Assembly (NCBI GenBank): GCA_025331445.1
Contig: JAIWNE010000007.1
Location: 434,001 to 498,000, forward strand
Length of the DNA stretch: 64,000 nt
From: Blakeslea trispora
Lineage: Eukaryota > Mucoromycota > Mucoromycetes > Mucorales > Choanephoraceae
Direction: 5' to 3'
The stretch's first letter is position 1. Each line of letters begins with the position of its first letter. The position numbers and the translations under genes are program-made. A model generated the notes under the pieces. That model did no database searches and was not told the origin of the DNA. It worked only from the letters and a program-made list of their open reading frames with translations. Shown in pieces: positions 25,368-38,141 of this stretch.

Positions 25368-26630
25368 TTACTATATCAAAACAAGAGCTATAGGAAGGAA
25401 GCAACAACAATAATAATTTGTAGAAAACCCTTAAAAAAACAGCTGCTATCTCTCTCGTGACGCGCGAACGTGTGCTGAATTTCAAAAAGATGACAGACAA
25501 CACTCAAAGTCTGATGACTTTTTCAATCAAGTAATATTCGAGCGATTTGCACGTCTTTAAAGAAAACGCAAATGCAGACAAAATTCCTTCATTAAATGAT
25601 ACAAGTTAGGCTTACGCAATTCATGTAAATTTACAGAGTATCTTTGCTGTCATGTCAAACGATATAAACAGTATTATCGCATATGATTTTCAGGATATAG
25701 AACAATCTATCAAAAGTAAATGATTTATTAGATACAACCAAACTTCTTCCTGAGAAGTTACTGGTTTCTTGAAGGTTCATGATGAGTCCTTTGATATGAT
25801 TCTGATGGTAATGCTTGTGTTCTGCTTCATGTTTGACAAAAGAAAAGGACTAAAAGGTATAATAGGATGCGTGATGGGTTAGCATAGCCAAAGCCATACA
25901 AGTAGTGTGCAATCAAGCCTTGACATAATCAGTTGAAGTGCCAAAGAGAACAATGTCAAGTCATACGTTGATTTATGTCAAATTCAATGCTACGTTTTTT
26001 TCTTATTCTATTGGTAAAGACAGTCGTGCTCTATATATTAACTCTCCTCATTTCTGTACGTCTCCTAGATGAAATATGCGATCTTTGTTTTTTTCTTTCT
26101 TCCCTCATTTACAGAGAAAGAAAGAAAGAGAGAGTATGAGTTTGGTTGTAAGATTTCAAATAAAAGAGATAGCAATCTTAAATTGAATAATCTCACAACT
26201 TGAACTAATTTTTGACAGCTTACTTGTTCCTTGGGCTTTTGTCAGAAAGTCCAAGCTTTGTTTCTTTTTCTTGCTGCTTGCAATCACCTTTATAAGTGTC
26301 ATAAAATTACAGTCGGTTTGAGAAGTTGATAGTCATCCCGCCCTCGATTTAGAGAACGCAATAGACGTATGCGCACTGATAAGAGAAAAAAAAATATTGT
26401 CTCACAAGCCGGTAAAAAAAAAACAAAGAGATGCAAAGATGAATAAGTATAATTTACACGTGTATCTGGGGTTTATTCTGCTAGTGAGGATAGCTAAAAA
26501 AAAAACCAAAAAAAAAGGTAAAATAATAATTAAATAAAGAACAGGAATGGTATAGTTGGTTGAATATAAACAGGGAGGACAGAAAAATAATAATAGTAAT
26601 AGTAGAAAAAAAATATGTGTGTATGCGCTA
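25368..26630. other. Intergenic region
   Basis: No supported gene. A purine-rich microsatellite (GAAA and GA runs) lies at 26115-26135; the rest is uniform AT-rich DNA. Confidence 0.5.
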
Positions 26631-28067
26631 TTAGAGTGGGTGTGAGGGGATAAAAACAAAGATAAGAGTAGATAGCAAGGAAAGTAAAATAACTGAAATA
26701 AGCCAAAGCCATCCTCGTTTACGATGCAACCTTTTGACTGTAATGTCTTGTAATTCTACATAGACCAGGAATTGTATTTCACTATCAAAGGGAAATGAAA
26801 TTAATTTTTTTTTTTTTTTTTACAATGTACAAAATATATTTGAAATTTACCTAATACCATAGATAGCAAACCACCAAGCGAATTCGGTAACACTTGCAAG
26901 CAAAAAAGACCAGCCAAAAAAGAAAGGAATAATAGACAACCACCGAGTGGCATGTTCACCTTCACCCAGGAAAATCAGTGATAGCTCTATAGAAAATGCA
27001 AGAGTTAAGATAATAATACCCAGTACAAAAAGTAACCAAGAGGTGGCAACAGAAGTGTTCTTGTTCAGTACTTCGTCTACGAAAAGTGGGTAGTAAAAGA
27101 CATTAAGGACCTCAAACACATGCGCCCGAGCTGAGTCAAACACGACTGGTTCAGGTCTCTCATTAATTTCAATCAATGTCTCTAAGGCCCGTCTATGATC
27201 ATCAGGTAAATGAATTGTCTGTGCGGCATCCATGATAGGTGAGCAATAGGTACGGTAAATACGGGTAGCATTTTGAATTAGATCGTGTCTGCTTAGGGAT
27301 TTATCGCCTGCTGTAGTACGAGAGGCATAGGTTCCATAGACAGGTGATTTTGGTGTATGTGGTGGTAAGGGACCCAATAGGTTATCGGTATCTGCTGTCT
27401 CTGCATAGGAAGACATAACAGGTGTTGCTGAATTTGGCAAGTTGCGTTGATCCTTTCCAGCAGCGGACTCCAGAAATCGAGACAATCGCTGTCTGTTTTG
27501 TCTATCCACACTTTGCAAATAAGCTCTCCATAGCTTGTCATGTGTCTCTAATTCCATAAGAAAATTCAGGTTCTGGTGCACTTTTCGTCTTCTTAGGAAA
27601 GCTGCAAAATTCGACTGTGTAAGAGGAGAATAAGTATGAAGGCGCATCATTTGGTCTAAAGTAGGCAGCCCATTGACACGAAGATTGTAGTCTTTAATCT
27701 CCTGCCAGGCTTCCATTGGTGCTACTGCAAAAGGATCCTGAAAACCATATGTCTTGTGTTTAAGGCTTTTGTTTACAGGTGCTCGGCCAGGTTGCTGATT
27801 TTCGAGAGCGCTTGACAAATAGGGGTTATTGGGCTGACTGAGTTGAGAATCGCTGGAAGAATTCATTTCGTAAAGTGGAATAGCAAGGCCGTGCTCTGTC
27901 TTTTTTTCTTCATCCTGAATCTTTCGGTTGAGATCGTTCTCGAGAGCTGATTGAAGCCCGAGTGCGTGAAGTCTACTGTTTGCTTGTCGAATACTCCAAG
28001 GTCTATGTGAGTTGACATCGTCGCCGAGATTCGAATATACTTGGGGATGAAGTGCAGCAGGCTTCAT
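26631..28067 (-). CDS. RAX1: Rax1-like RGS-domain membrane protein
   Basis: Predicted 455-aa membrane protein of the fungal Rax1 family, which marks cell poles and bud or growth sites in yeasts. Exons 28067-26851 and 26781-26631; the 69-nt GT-AG intron, which holds a run of about 18 A in the transcript, skips an early stop and adds 50 residues. The N-terminal 130 residues are polar. An RGS-like domain is split by an insertion: first half at 134-190 (LPTLDQMMRLHTYSPLTQ, FAAFLRRRKVHQNLNFLMEL), second half at about 255-335 (ARAHVFEVLNVFYYPLFVDE). Three transmembrane helices follow at about 343-368, 376-402 and 428-450, ending PSHPL, as in the family. The start is the ATG at 28067; an upstream in-frame TTG is not used. 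Whether it still contacts a G-alpha protein is unknown. Confidence 0.88.
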
Positions 28068-31000
28068 CTTGTGCAAGTTAAAAAAGGAAAAGAAAAAAAA
28101 GAGAGAGAGAGAAAAAAAGAAAATGATGTGTGTAACTGAAATCTTATTTCTTTTTAAACTAGATTTTTCCTACCTTTTAGCCAATAGAAAAAAAGAAAAA
28201 AAAAACTTTTGATAAGTTTTTCCAGACAAATGGCATACTCTATTAAGCATAAATCCATTTCAGTCCTTCTTCTCCTTTTGTCTCCCTCCAGAACCACTAT
28301 TCGGCCCAGAAGCGTTTTTTGCTTTCCTTCATCCTAAACGCCTGCTTTTATCTTACTTTTTAACTAAATTATAGTCCAACAAATCATTCTTGATATTGGA
28401 TAACAACAAAAACTTTCAAAATCGTTTTAAGCTCTGTAAGGTTGGTCATTACCTAATAAAACAAGTCATAATTAGAGCAAATTCTTTGGCTTTATCTGGC
28501 TGGTTTTTTTCTATTTTTTTTTTGGAGGTGGGGAGGTATTCGATCTACCGCTTTTTGCATTATAACACATGAAAATGATATAAATAGTTTTTTTTTAACA
28601 ATATTTCCCATGCTGTTGCATATTTGTCTGTCCAACTAGTGCACCAGGCATTTTGAAATTTGCTGTCTCAACTGTTGCGATATGCCGAAGGTTTTCTTTT
28701 TTCGTAATCGGTATGAGAAATCAAGATGTCTCTTGTTGCTGCCATAAATTATTCTCAAGAAGCCTTCAATTCCACTTTTTTCATCTTCTATCTTACTCCT
28801 TAACAATGTTCTTGTCATTGACCCCTTCTCTTTTTTTTCAGTTTCTTTTTCAGTTTGCGGTAAATTGAGCTTGATTTTCATTATTGCGTCTTGTTAATTG
28901 GTTGACTTGCGTCACGATGTTTTATTGATAATAGACTACATTAATTTGGTATTAAGTTTCTGAAATGTTTTTGTGGTTAGTGAAGCGTAGTCAAACAGCA
29001 TGAAAAAGGATCATCAGTGGCTTACTATTCTTTAGGTTTTAGATTTGTCTTCAAGTAGAGATAGTGATGCCTGAGAGGGATTTTACAATTCTTGTCTTAC
29101 TTGATAAATGTTGTGAGCTAAATACAAGTATAGTAAAGCCTCATAGTCGAACACGTATCAAGTGTGGCAAAGGGTTTAGTCGCAATACATCACGAATTCT
29201 CCTCAATGTTTTGAAGTCCAAAGTAGAGTATTGATGAAAATAAGCTTGCTTATAGCCTTCAATTTGAAATTAACTAGTTTAACAATGTCGTTGCTTAAAG
29301 ACAAAATGAAAACATTGGTGAAATTAAAGAAAGAGTTCACATCCTGACTATGTTGCAATACACAATAACTATGATATACAGTCTAGTTTTTCTAAAATAA
29401 GGGCTAATGTTGAAAACGATACTCCAAATGTCTATGAATGCATAACGTTGCTACATAGTCTTTATTTACTCGAGTATCAGTGGATTAACATATGCTCTTC
29501 TTTTACACTACTTCCCTCTCAAATTTTGTTCACATAACTTTTTTACTGTAACATGTGCTCATATAATGACACTCAACATTTTTATTGCTTGATGTTTTAA
29601 ACAACCAAAAGGAACAACACGGTCCGTTTTTCAAAAAAGAAAAAAAAAAGAAAAACACGATTAAGATTAGATACTGCTTCTTACTTTATCACATATTCTG
29701 GTAGATATGGCTTGTTTAGCAGTTTACTCTATCTATTTAGGCTAATTTAAAGCTTGCGTTTTGTTGCCTAAATGAGGCACAGACAACAAGCTATTCGAAA
29801 AAGAATTGCATTGCATCATTGTTTTCATCATTTGTAAACTTGACTTGGGTAGACTAAGGATACATGTAACTTAATTCTCGCAATGATCTTTTTGTATTGC
29901 TTTAAAAGCCTTTATATTTACATTGTCGAATCACAAAAGTTTTTTTTGGGCTGTTTATATTCGAATACAGCTTTTTTTTTAGGCAATACATAGTAGCCTA
30001 TCTTTTATCAGACAGGTGTTATGCACAAGTTGAGCGAAACAATGCTTGGCAATGATATTCACAACATTCATGCCAACTAACTCAAGACTGATGAAGAGCA
30101 GAGTAATTTACAAGTATCAGATTGCCATATCTGCTTACTACCACAGTTTATGAGCAGACTACATCATTATATATGTGGCAAATAGGTAAATTTTCTGCAT
30201 TCTATCATAGAAACTCTAATGGTATAGAAAAGCCAGATTTATCAATACTGATAGAAGTTTAATGTCATATTACAACAAATAGTTTGATTTAAAGAGAAAA
30301 AAAAGAATCTTGATTTTATATAAGCGCCAAGTGCTCAAGTTGGTATGTATAATATGATATTGTCTGCTTGTAACAGTATCTTTAGCTTCCATTTCGCCTA
30401 TTGTCAGCTGTTGGTATACCCTGCCTAATTTACCAATGCTTTTGTCAAGACGCTGAGAGACAAGAAGACATGATGCTAAATAGACAAAAAACATTGCTGT
30501 CTTGATATTGCCCTCGCTTTAGTATAGCCATGGTATTACAGAGTATAGTACAATAGATATTAATTGTTTTCAAAGTTGTATATCAGGATCAACATGCAGT
30601 GACACTTTCGATAGATAGAAGGAGGCTTGTCGAAAGAAAACAAAAAGGAGATTATATGCAAATTAGGAAGTCTTGAAAGGAGAAAGTGTTATGTCGTATA
30701 ATTTGTATACCTGCATTTGTGCCTGCATTCTAAAATATCAATTGTCGTTTCCTTCAATCGAGATTGTCTACTGTTTTCAATTCCTTAGTTTAACCGTTGA
30801 TGTCTTCTATATCGTGTCGCTGTAAAACCTTTCTGTTTCTGAGCATACTAATTGTCATCTCATTGACTAATAGAAATATATTCTTATAATATAGTTCGCA
30901 ACCAAAACATTGTCTAGCACAATCGTGAATTAGGTGATGGTTCTCATAAAACATCGAAACTTGTAAGAATGAAAGATGTCAAACACATCAGTACCAAAGA

Positions 31001-32061
31001 ATAACCCATCTTTCTGTAGATGTATGAGTGAAAAAAATTGAACTAAAGAGTAGCAATAAATCATTGATTTAAAGGGCATCAAGTGTATTTTTGCCTTCTA
31101 TTTGCATAATTTTTCCTTATCACAACCTGTCTTACGAATTGCAAGAATCAGTCTGAGGCTACAACAGCAACCTCCTATTTTTCCCAGCTTACTCTTAGTA
31201 ACATAGGATCAAGATGAGAGGGTGTGTTGAAGTAAATTTCAAATTTACTTTTTTTTTTTTCAATTGATTAAAGATTTTTTTCCTAGTCCCCCTAATTGAG
31301 CCATTCTAGTATGTTTTGTGTGGAAAGTACTTTTATGTTACTACGCCATCTTGATTGAGTTTTTCATCGCGTTCCCAACCCAAAACAAAACCAGGTGTTA
31401 ACAGTTAAATTTTGAAAAAATAAAAATAAGAAAGTGTTGTTGTTTTCTGTGCAACTTGGGAATATTTGAAGTTTATAAGTATGAAGTCAAAGACAAAAAG
31501 TACTCTGATAATCCTATTAGTCTTTGAAAACGGAAAGCGCTTCCAAATCAAATGATAGACTGATTTGTATACATTGTATAAAAGTCTGTGTATACTCGAG
31601 TATGAATGGATTTTGGTTATCTCTATTCTTATCAAAAGAAAGCGAGACCATTTTTATATAACGGCTGACATTTTCTTCATGTACTTGATCACTGTACTGT
31701 ATCATTACCCTCTTCTGGGATACAACTGATTGTGAACTTTGAATTTGGATGTCTTGATTTGCGGTTTGTGTAATTTTGTGGTGATCTGAGCACATTCAAG
31801 TCTCAACCATGACAATAAAGGTACACACAAAGCTAAGTAAGTCATAAAGGTGATGCCATCACATAAAATAGAATCAATCTCGGTGGATACTTACTGCATA
31901 AAGCAACTAAAGCGAAGCTGTTATGGTTCTCGATAAACAGAATGATAATCAACTACTCAGCAGCATTCTTCATCAAGACAAGTGCTATAAAAACAAAAGG
32001 AGTGAGGAGGGTGAAGCGATCATACAAGACAAGCAGACTAAATTAGTAACGAAAGGCAAAT
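28068..32061. other. 4-kb region without recognised genes
   Basis: Only short open frames without recognisable motifs on both strands, and scattered A and T tracts. It borders the repeat locus. The left end of the long inverted repeat cannot be fixed, because its partner would lie beyond the end of the window; part of this stretch may therefore belong to the repeat arm. Confidence 0.5.
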
Positions 32062-34236
32062 GACTGTGGCATGTAGTAACTCATCGAGAACATACAAATG
32101 ATAGCTATACTACCATTCTGTAGAAGCTCCTGTTTCAATTTCTACAAGAAGCAAAAACACCTTCAAACACTCTCAAAGAACAAAGACCAATCGGGTCGAT
32201 TCTCTTTGTGTTTTGTTTTCATTATACTCTTATTCAACCAATAAGAATGATAAGCAAAAGGCCATTTTGACGACCAATGTCAACAACAACAACAACAACA
32301 ACAATAATAATAATAATAATAATAATGCTTACAAAGCAGGGAAACGCACAATCAAGTTAGACATTATGCTAGATGAGTTTGAAGTGAGGACTGTTAAAAC
32401 AAAACAAAACAAAAAAGAGGGAGGACTATATCCTGGCTGAGTGAAAGAGATATCTCGCCAAGATATCAGGCCTTGTAGACAATATATTTTCAACTTATCC
32501 TGAGCTGAGGATAAGATTTGGCTATTGTCTATCTTCCAAATAAGATGACCAGTTATCCTAACAGAAGAACTGTTGATAAAAGTCCAACATTGGTCAATCG
32601 ACTGACTAATTAAAGCCGACGTCAAAACAACACATGAGCACAGCAAATACTCCGAGTAGAATCAACACCCTCTCTTTCCTTTCAAAAATATACATAAAAA
32701 AATGGAGTTCCCTCTCACAAGATTTGTCTGAGGCCTACAAAGTATTACATTGATTATACAGTTTTGTTTATTGGAGTAAAAGTGTATCTTTTGAGACAAA
32801 GGAGAAGGAAGAAGACATTTTTAAAAAAAAAAGAAACATCTACATTACTTTGAATTTTGCAAGTACGCTCGTATTAGTAGATCTCAAACAAAGTGAATTG
32901 TCTTTCATAGCTTCACTTGTCATGTGTGGTTGTTTGTTATTATAATAGATAAGAAAGGTTCGAATTGTCTAAGCGTTTCGTATTCGACTGTGGTTGTGTT
33001 GTAATCATATTTGTAATCATAGTTGTAATCATAGTTGTAATCACAGTTGTAATCATAGTTGCCATCACAGTTGCCATCATAGTCTGTGATTTCATTTGCT
33101 TAGATTTACATGTGTGTTCTCTTTTCTTTTCTTTTTCGTGGAAACACGTACAATCAATAAATCAATGCTGGTTGCGTAATCAGAACAATCAAACTTCAGT
33201 CCTTGTGTGAGGATTAAGCTTTGAGAAAGTCATTATCTTTGATGCCATGCACAAGCTGCCTAGAGCATGCTTGACAGCCAGATACAGATAGTGAAACAGA
33301 GCTCGTATCGCAAAAAGTTGAAAATCGCACACACACACACACACTCTCTCTCTTCTTTTTTCTTTACAAATGACTCGAAGGACGTCAGCATTTATTTTGT
33401 GCTTTATGTTTAGCAGATAAGCCATCAAACAGTTCTTTAGGATCAAGTGAAACGCATGTTGTTGTCTTGCATCAGATGCTCTATCATCTGTCATAGCATC
33501 TCTCACAGCATCCTCACATTGCTGTTTTTGCCACACTGTTTCTGATCCTCCTCTTTCTTTTCTATAACATTTCAGAAATGGCCGTACATTGATACAGAGA
33601 AGTACAGACAAGGTTCGATCCAGATCAAGAACATGCAATCGAGTATACTGTATAGCGATGTTGTGTTGATTAGCGCTGGATAAATACAAAATAAAATAAA
33701 ATAAAATAAAATAAAATACAATAAAATAAAATAAAAGTAGATAGGCAGATAGGCAGATAGATAGCTATATGCTGAACTGATATAATTGTCCCCTCGACCG
33801 TCCTTCTGTTCATTCATCAATATCCTCTTCTTCTCTTTCTCTTTCGCGCAATGCAATACAATGGGATGTTGTATTGCTCCTTGACTGGCTGCCCGTAATC
33901 CTTTCTTCTTTCTCCATTTGTTTCTTTGTTTCTTTGTTTCTTTGTTTCTTTGTTTCTTTCTCGAGCAACCTCGATCCGATCCTTCATTCTGTAAATCAAC
34001 GATCTGATACTCAACGATCTGATACTCAACGATCTGATACTCAGCACTCTGTTGTTGCATGCTTGCTGACTAAACACACTATTCCTGCTACTGATACTCT
34101 ATCTGTCTGTCTGTCTGTCTGTCTGTCTACCATACCCAAACCTCCAAAATAAAACTCCAAATTGACTAGTTGAAAGTAGATGTTGTACAGGCTAAAAGAA
34201 AGAGAAAGAGGAAAGACAAGGAGGAGAGAATCCACA
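32062..34236 (-). repeat. Left arm (L') of the long inverted repeat
   Basis: Reverse complement of the right arm at 61787-64000. From 32062 to 33689 the match is almost perfect and gap-free (paired positions sum to 96062; one difference noticed at 32697). From 33690 to 34236 it is still homologous but with indels in (AAATA)n, (TTTGTTTC)n and a 15-bp repeat. It holds (AAC)n(AAT)n at 32281-32326, a 12-bp repeat GTTGTAATCATA at 32996-33081, CA/CT runs at 33330-33353, and three copies of a 15-bp unit ACGATCTGATACTCA near 34000-34043. Read on the minus strand it keeps an open frame ending at 33189, shared with the right arm. No complete gene is visible. Its outer end is undetermined. Confidence 0.9.
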
Positions 34237-34692
34237 GAATAGATTGCAACCGACATCTTGGTGACTTAGCAACAACAACAACAACTAGGAAAGAAAATAG
34301 ACTTGCGTGCTCTTATTTCGAGCTTTGGTCTAAACAATCTAAAGAGAAAAATAATCACCATGAGCATAAGCATACTGAGGAAAAATCCAAGGCAATGAAA
34401 TAAAATAAGAGAATAAAATGAAATGAAACAAAAACATCGTTCCATTTCTATTCAATCAGTCTGCGTCTCTCAATACAACTTACCTGATTCTTCTTCTATT
34501 TTTTTCTTTTCAATCTCGCTCTTTCGCTCTTTCGCTCTCTCGTACTAATCAGTTGCTCTACGCGTCCTTATTTCGTGACTAACACAGTAACCACTAACTA
34601 CGGTAAACTCCAAACAAATCTCTCGAGACAAATCAACAGAAAAAATAAAACAAAATAAAATAAAAATAAAAATGGAAAAATAAAAACCAAGG

Positions 34693-35244
34693 TGTTGTAT
34701 AAGTAGGTTCTCAGCAGTAACAAAAGAGACAAAGTACGACTAAGACTCAACTTTTATTGTTTTGTCCGGATTAAGTTTAAAGTAAATTGAATGAGCTTTC
34801 TAACTAGTCAAGAATCTATCTCTATTTATACTATTCTATTGATGATGGAAAGTGACTTGGTCTTTGATGCACAATGTCTATCTTCGTTACACCTTATCTT
34901 ATCTGCCAATGAACAACTATTTATAGCAGGCCAACTTTTATGACTTCTTGCATTGAGACATAAATAATTAAGCAGTGACATATTCATAGTTCTACAAGAC
35001 TTGAGATATTAATATCACCATCATTATCATATGACATCTTGTAACTATTGTGAGTCTAGATATTCTATTTGTTAATCCTGCAATGATAGCAGTGACATTT
35101 GGTTGTCAGGCTAGACACTCAACTCTATAGCTCTGTTACAAGTGACTGTGTAATACGTCTCTTTATTTGGCAGTTTATGATCTGAGTCTAGACAGAGGTT
35201 ACATGTCAACTATTGTGTTGTTCGATACATCGTTCGATACAACA
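34693..35244. mobile_element. Solo LTR in copy 1
   Basis: 552 bp bounded by the inverted ends TGTTGTAT and ATACAACA and a 5-bp target duplication CAAGG (34688-34692 and 35245-35249). No internal retrotransposon sequence follows, so it is a solo LTR, the product of LTR-LTR recombination in a Ty3- or Copia-like element. The family cannot be told from the LTR alone. The site is empty in copy 2. Confidence 0.9.
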
Positions 35245-35399
35245 CAAGGAATCCGAAATGGAATTCCTCAAATCTGTACGCAGATGGGTTACACTAAACT
35301 AAGTTTTCTTAAGGATGTCCTCGATTTTAGGATATTCTCTGTTTAAGAGTGAGATTCTGAAGATTTCTCTCGCTACCCTTAGATAGAGCAATGACTGAA

Positions 35400-35622
35400 C
35401 CGGGGCTCTTTTTCGTTCTCTATTTCATCCGTTTGCTTCCATTTTCTTTCATTTTCTTTGTTATCCTTTTTCTTCATCCTTTTCTTTGTTATCCTTCTTT
35501 TCATCCTCTTTTCATCCTCTTTTCATCCTCTTTTCATCCTCTTTTCATCCTTTTTCTTCATCCTTTTCTTCATCCTTTTTCTTCATCCTTCTTCTTCATC
35601 CTTTTCATTTTCATTGTTAATA
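35400..35622. repeat. Pyrimidine minisatellite TTTTCATCCTC in E1
   Basis: Runs of an 11-bp unit and variants (TTTTTCTTCATCC). Counterparts are at 46435-46600 in copy 2 and 57885-58025 in copy 3. Almost pure pyrimidine on the plus strand. Long translated frames across it are satellite artefacts. Confidence 0.85.
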
Positions 35623-35648
35623 AAAAAAAATGTGTTTTGTGTGTATCC

Positions 35649-35664
35649 AAATGCAGCTGCATTT
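35649..35664. other. Perfect 16-bp palindrome in E1
   Basis: AAATGCAGCTGCATTT is its own reverse complement. It recurs at 46637-46652 and 58062-58077. It lies at the start of a short frame with non-repetitive codons (reading NAAAFDVPVASSSAHTTKES and ending near 35805), perhaps a gene remnant. Confidence 0.7.
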
Positions 35665-36486
35665 GATGTGCCAGTCGCCAGCTCGTCAGCTCATACAACC
35701 AAAGAATCCATAAGGCAGGAAACTAGCCATGAGGCATCAGTGTGCTTAGCATCACCGATGAGAAGGTTCGTAATGCCTTGTGCAGATCATCACTTCCCAT
35801 ATTAACTTGTACTTAGACCTTATATGAAGTTCAACCCACTATCAAGCAGACAGCTAGCTGGTGAATCAGGAAAAAAAAAAAGAAAGTCATGCACCTGTAG
35901 TCTCACACACACACGCACACAAACGCTTACACAGAGACGTACAACTACACAGCTTTTTTTTCTTTGCCTTCTTCGAGTTTAACGTGTACACACGCACACG
36001 CATATATCTAGCTTGGAGTCCAAGTAAACACATACGCGATAATGTACACACGGCTGCTGGCTGCCTTGTCTAGAAAACAAGTCCGTCGACCATCATCCTA
36101 AACGCAGCTGGTCAAGCCAACTCCAGAGAACTAGAGCAAGCCGAAACCACCAACAACAGTTTTATACATACATATACATATATACATACATACATATATA
36201 TATGACCCTCAGTACGAAACCTCAGTACGAAACCAAGGCACCGATTAGTTTGACCAAACCGATGCAAACACCCGCAATGCCTTGGACAGATCATCACTTT
36301 CGATTTTGAAAAAAACTTATGTGGTGCGTAGACTGCTGATCGCTATGTCTCACTTGTCATTTAGAAAATAATAAAAGTTGAAAAAAAAAATTGAAAAAAA
36401 ATCAAAAAAAAAAAAAAAAATTAAAAAAAAAAGAAGAAGAGAAGAAGAAAAGAAGAAAGACAACTGCTTCGAAAAGACAGGTGTCT

Positions 36487-36785
36487 GTTAGAAGTTCATG
36501 ACGCTTCTAACTAGTTGAAAGTTCATGACTCTTCCAACTTGTTTGCCCCTAGACCGATTCCCCAGATCCATCTTCTTCTTCTGCTTCTGCTTCTTCTTTT
36601 TTTTTTTTTTTGCCCCAGATCTGTTCTCTCGTACAAAACATATGTCGATGAATATACAAGACGGTATAATACAATATATATGTATGTATACAGTAGTATA
36701 CCTTTAGTTAGAAGTTCGTCACTCCTCTAACTTGTCAGAAGTTCGCTACGCTTCCAACCTGCCAAAAGTTCGCCACGCTTTTGAC
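36487..36785 (+). repeat. 25-nt stem-loop family, first cluster in E1
   Basis: Five hairpins, each 25 nt: 36487-36511, 36514-36538, 36707-36731, 36734-36758 and 36761-36785. Each has an 8-nt arm (GTTAGAAG, GTTGAAAG, GTCAGAAG or GCCAAAAG), a 9-nt loop and a matching arm (CTTCTAAC, CTTCCAAC, CCTCTAAC or CTTTTGAC). Neighbours are spaced by 2 nt. Several arm changes are paired or leave a G-U pair. The same clusters recur in E2 and E3. Confidence 0.8.
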
Positions 36786-37013
36786 TTTTTCATTTCTTTT
36801 TATGCCCCCAGATCTGTTCTCTCATACAAACATATGTCGATGAATATACAAGACGGTATACTACTATATTTTCTACTAAATGTCTCTAGGACAAATACTT
36901 GGCCAAAGCTTGAGCAACTTCTGACTCTGTATGCTGCGACAACAACCTGATCCGACAGTTGAAGTCTTTTGTATTAATGTATATAGTAGTATATATATAG
37001 TAGTATACCTTTA

Positions 37014-38141
37014 GTTAGAAGGTCACCACTCCTCTAACTTGCCAAAAGGTTACTATGCTTTTGACTTTTTCATTTCTTTTTATGCCCCCAGATCTGTTCT
37101 CTCATACAAACATATGTCGATGAATATACAAGATGGTATAATTGCCTCTTGGACAAATACTGGTCAGAAGTTGCTCAAGCTTTTGACTCTGTATGCTACG
37201 ACAACAACCTGACCCGACAGTTGAAGTCTTTTGTATGTATGTTACGTATGTTTGCGTTCCTTTTGTTTTGCATGCTGTTAGATAGTAAGACGTGACACTT
37301 CGTCCCACTGCTTGACTATTGTTTGCACCCAACAGTCTTTATATACACGTATGTATATATATATGTATGTATATAGTAGTATGCCTTTAGTTAGAAGGTC
37401 ACCACTCCTCTAACTTGCCAAAAGGTTACTATGCTTTTGACTTTTTCATTTCTTTTTATGCCCCCAGATCTGTTCTCTCATACAAACATATGTCGATGAA
37501 TATACAAGATGGTATAATTGCCTCTTGGACAAATACTGGTCAGAAGTTGCTCAAGCTTTTGACTCTGTATGCTACGACAACAACCTGACCCGACAGTTGA
37601 AGTCTTTTGTATGTATGTTACGTATGTTTGCGTTCCTTTTGTTTTGCATGCTGTTAGATAGTAAGACGTGACACTTCGTCCCACTGCTTGACTATTGTTT
37701 GCACCCAACAGTCTTTATATACACGTATGTATATATATATGTATGTATATAGTAGTATGCCTTTAGTTAGAAGGTCACCACTCCTCTAACTTGCCAAAAG
37801 GTTACTATGCTTTTGACTTTTTCATTTCTTTTTATGCCCCCAGATCTGTTCTCTCATACAAACATATGTCGATGAATATACAAGATGGTATAATTGCCTC
37901 TTGGACAAATACTGGTCAGAAGTTGCTCAAGCTTTTGACTCTGTATGCTACGACAACAACCTGACCCGACAGTTGAAGTCTTTTGTATGTATGTTACGTA
38001 TGTTTGCGTTCCTTTTGTTTTGCATGCTGTTAGATAGTAAGACGTGACACTTCGTCCCACTGCTTGACTATTGTCCCTGGTCAGTAGTCTTTTTATGTAT
38101 ATATATACGTGTATATACATATATGAAATAGTATACCGTTT
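37014..38141 (+). repeat. 376-bp tandem modules in E1
   Basis: Three head-to-tail modules starting at 37014, 37390 and 37766 (exact 376-bp period), the last ending differently after about 38070. Each holds three stem-loops of the 25-nt family, an AT-rich TATGTATATA stretch and otherwise non-repetitive DNA. Copies 2 and 3 have fewer 376-bp modules and more shorter ones. Confidence 0.9.

Noticed and set aside
32950..32975. tRNA B-box-like GGTTCGAATT
   Set aside because: No A box, acceptor stem or cloverleaf around it; the same applies to AGTTCGAATC at 3488.
33189..34060. Two overlapping 160-codon frames in the left arm as genes
   Set aside because: They consist partly of translated satellites, overlap each other in different frames and change by indels among arm copies. 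Only the shared C-terminal remnant was kept.
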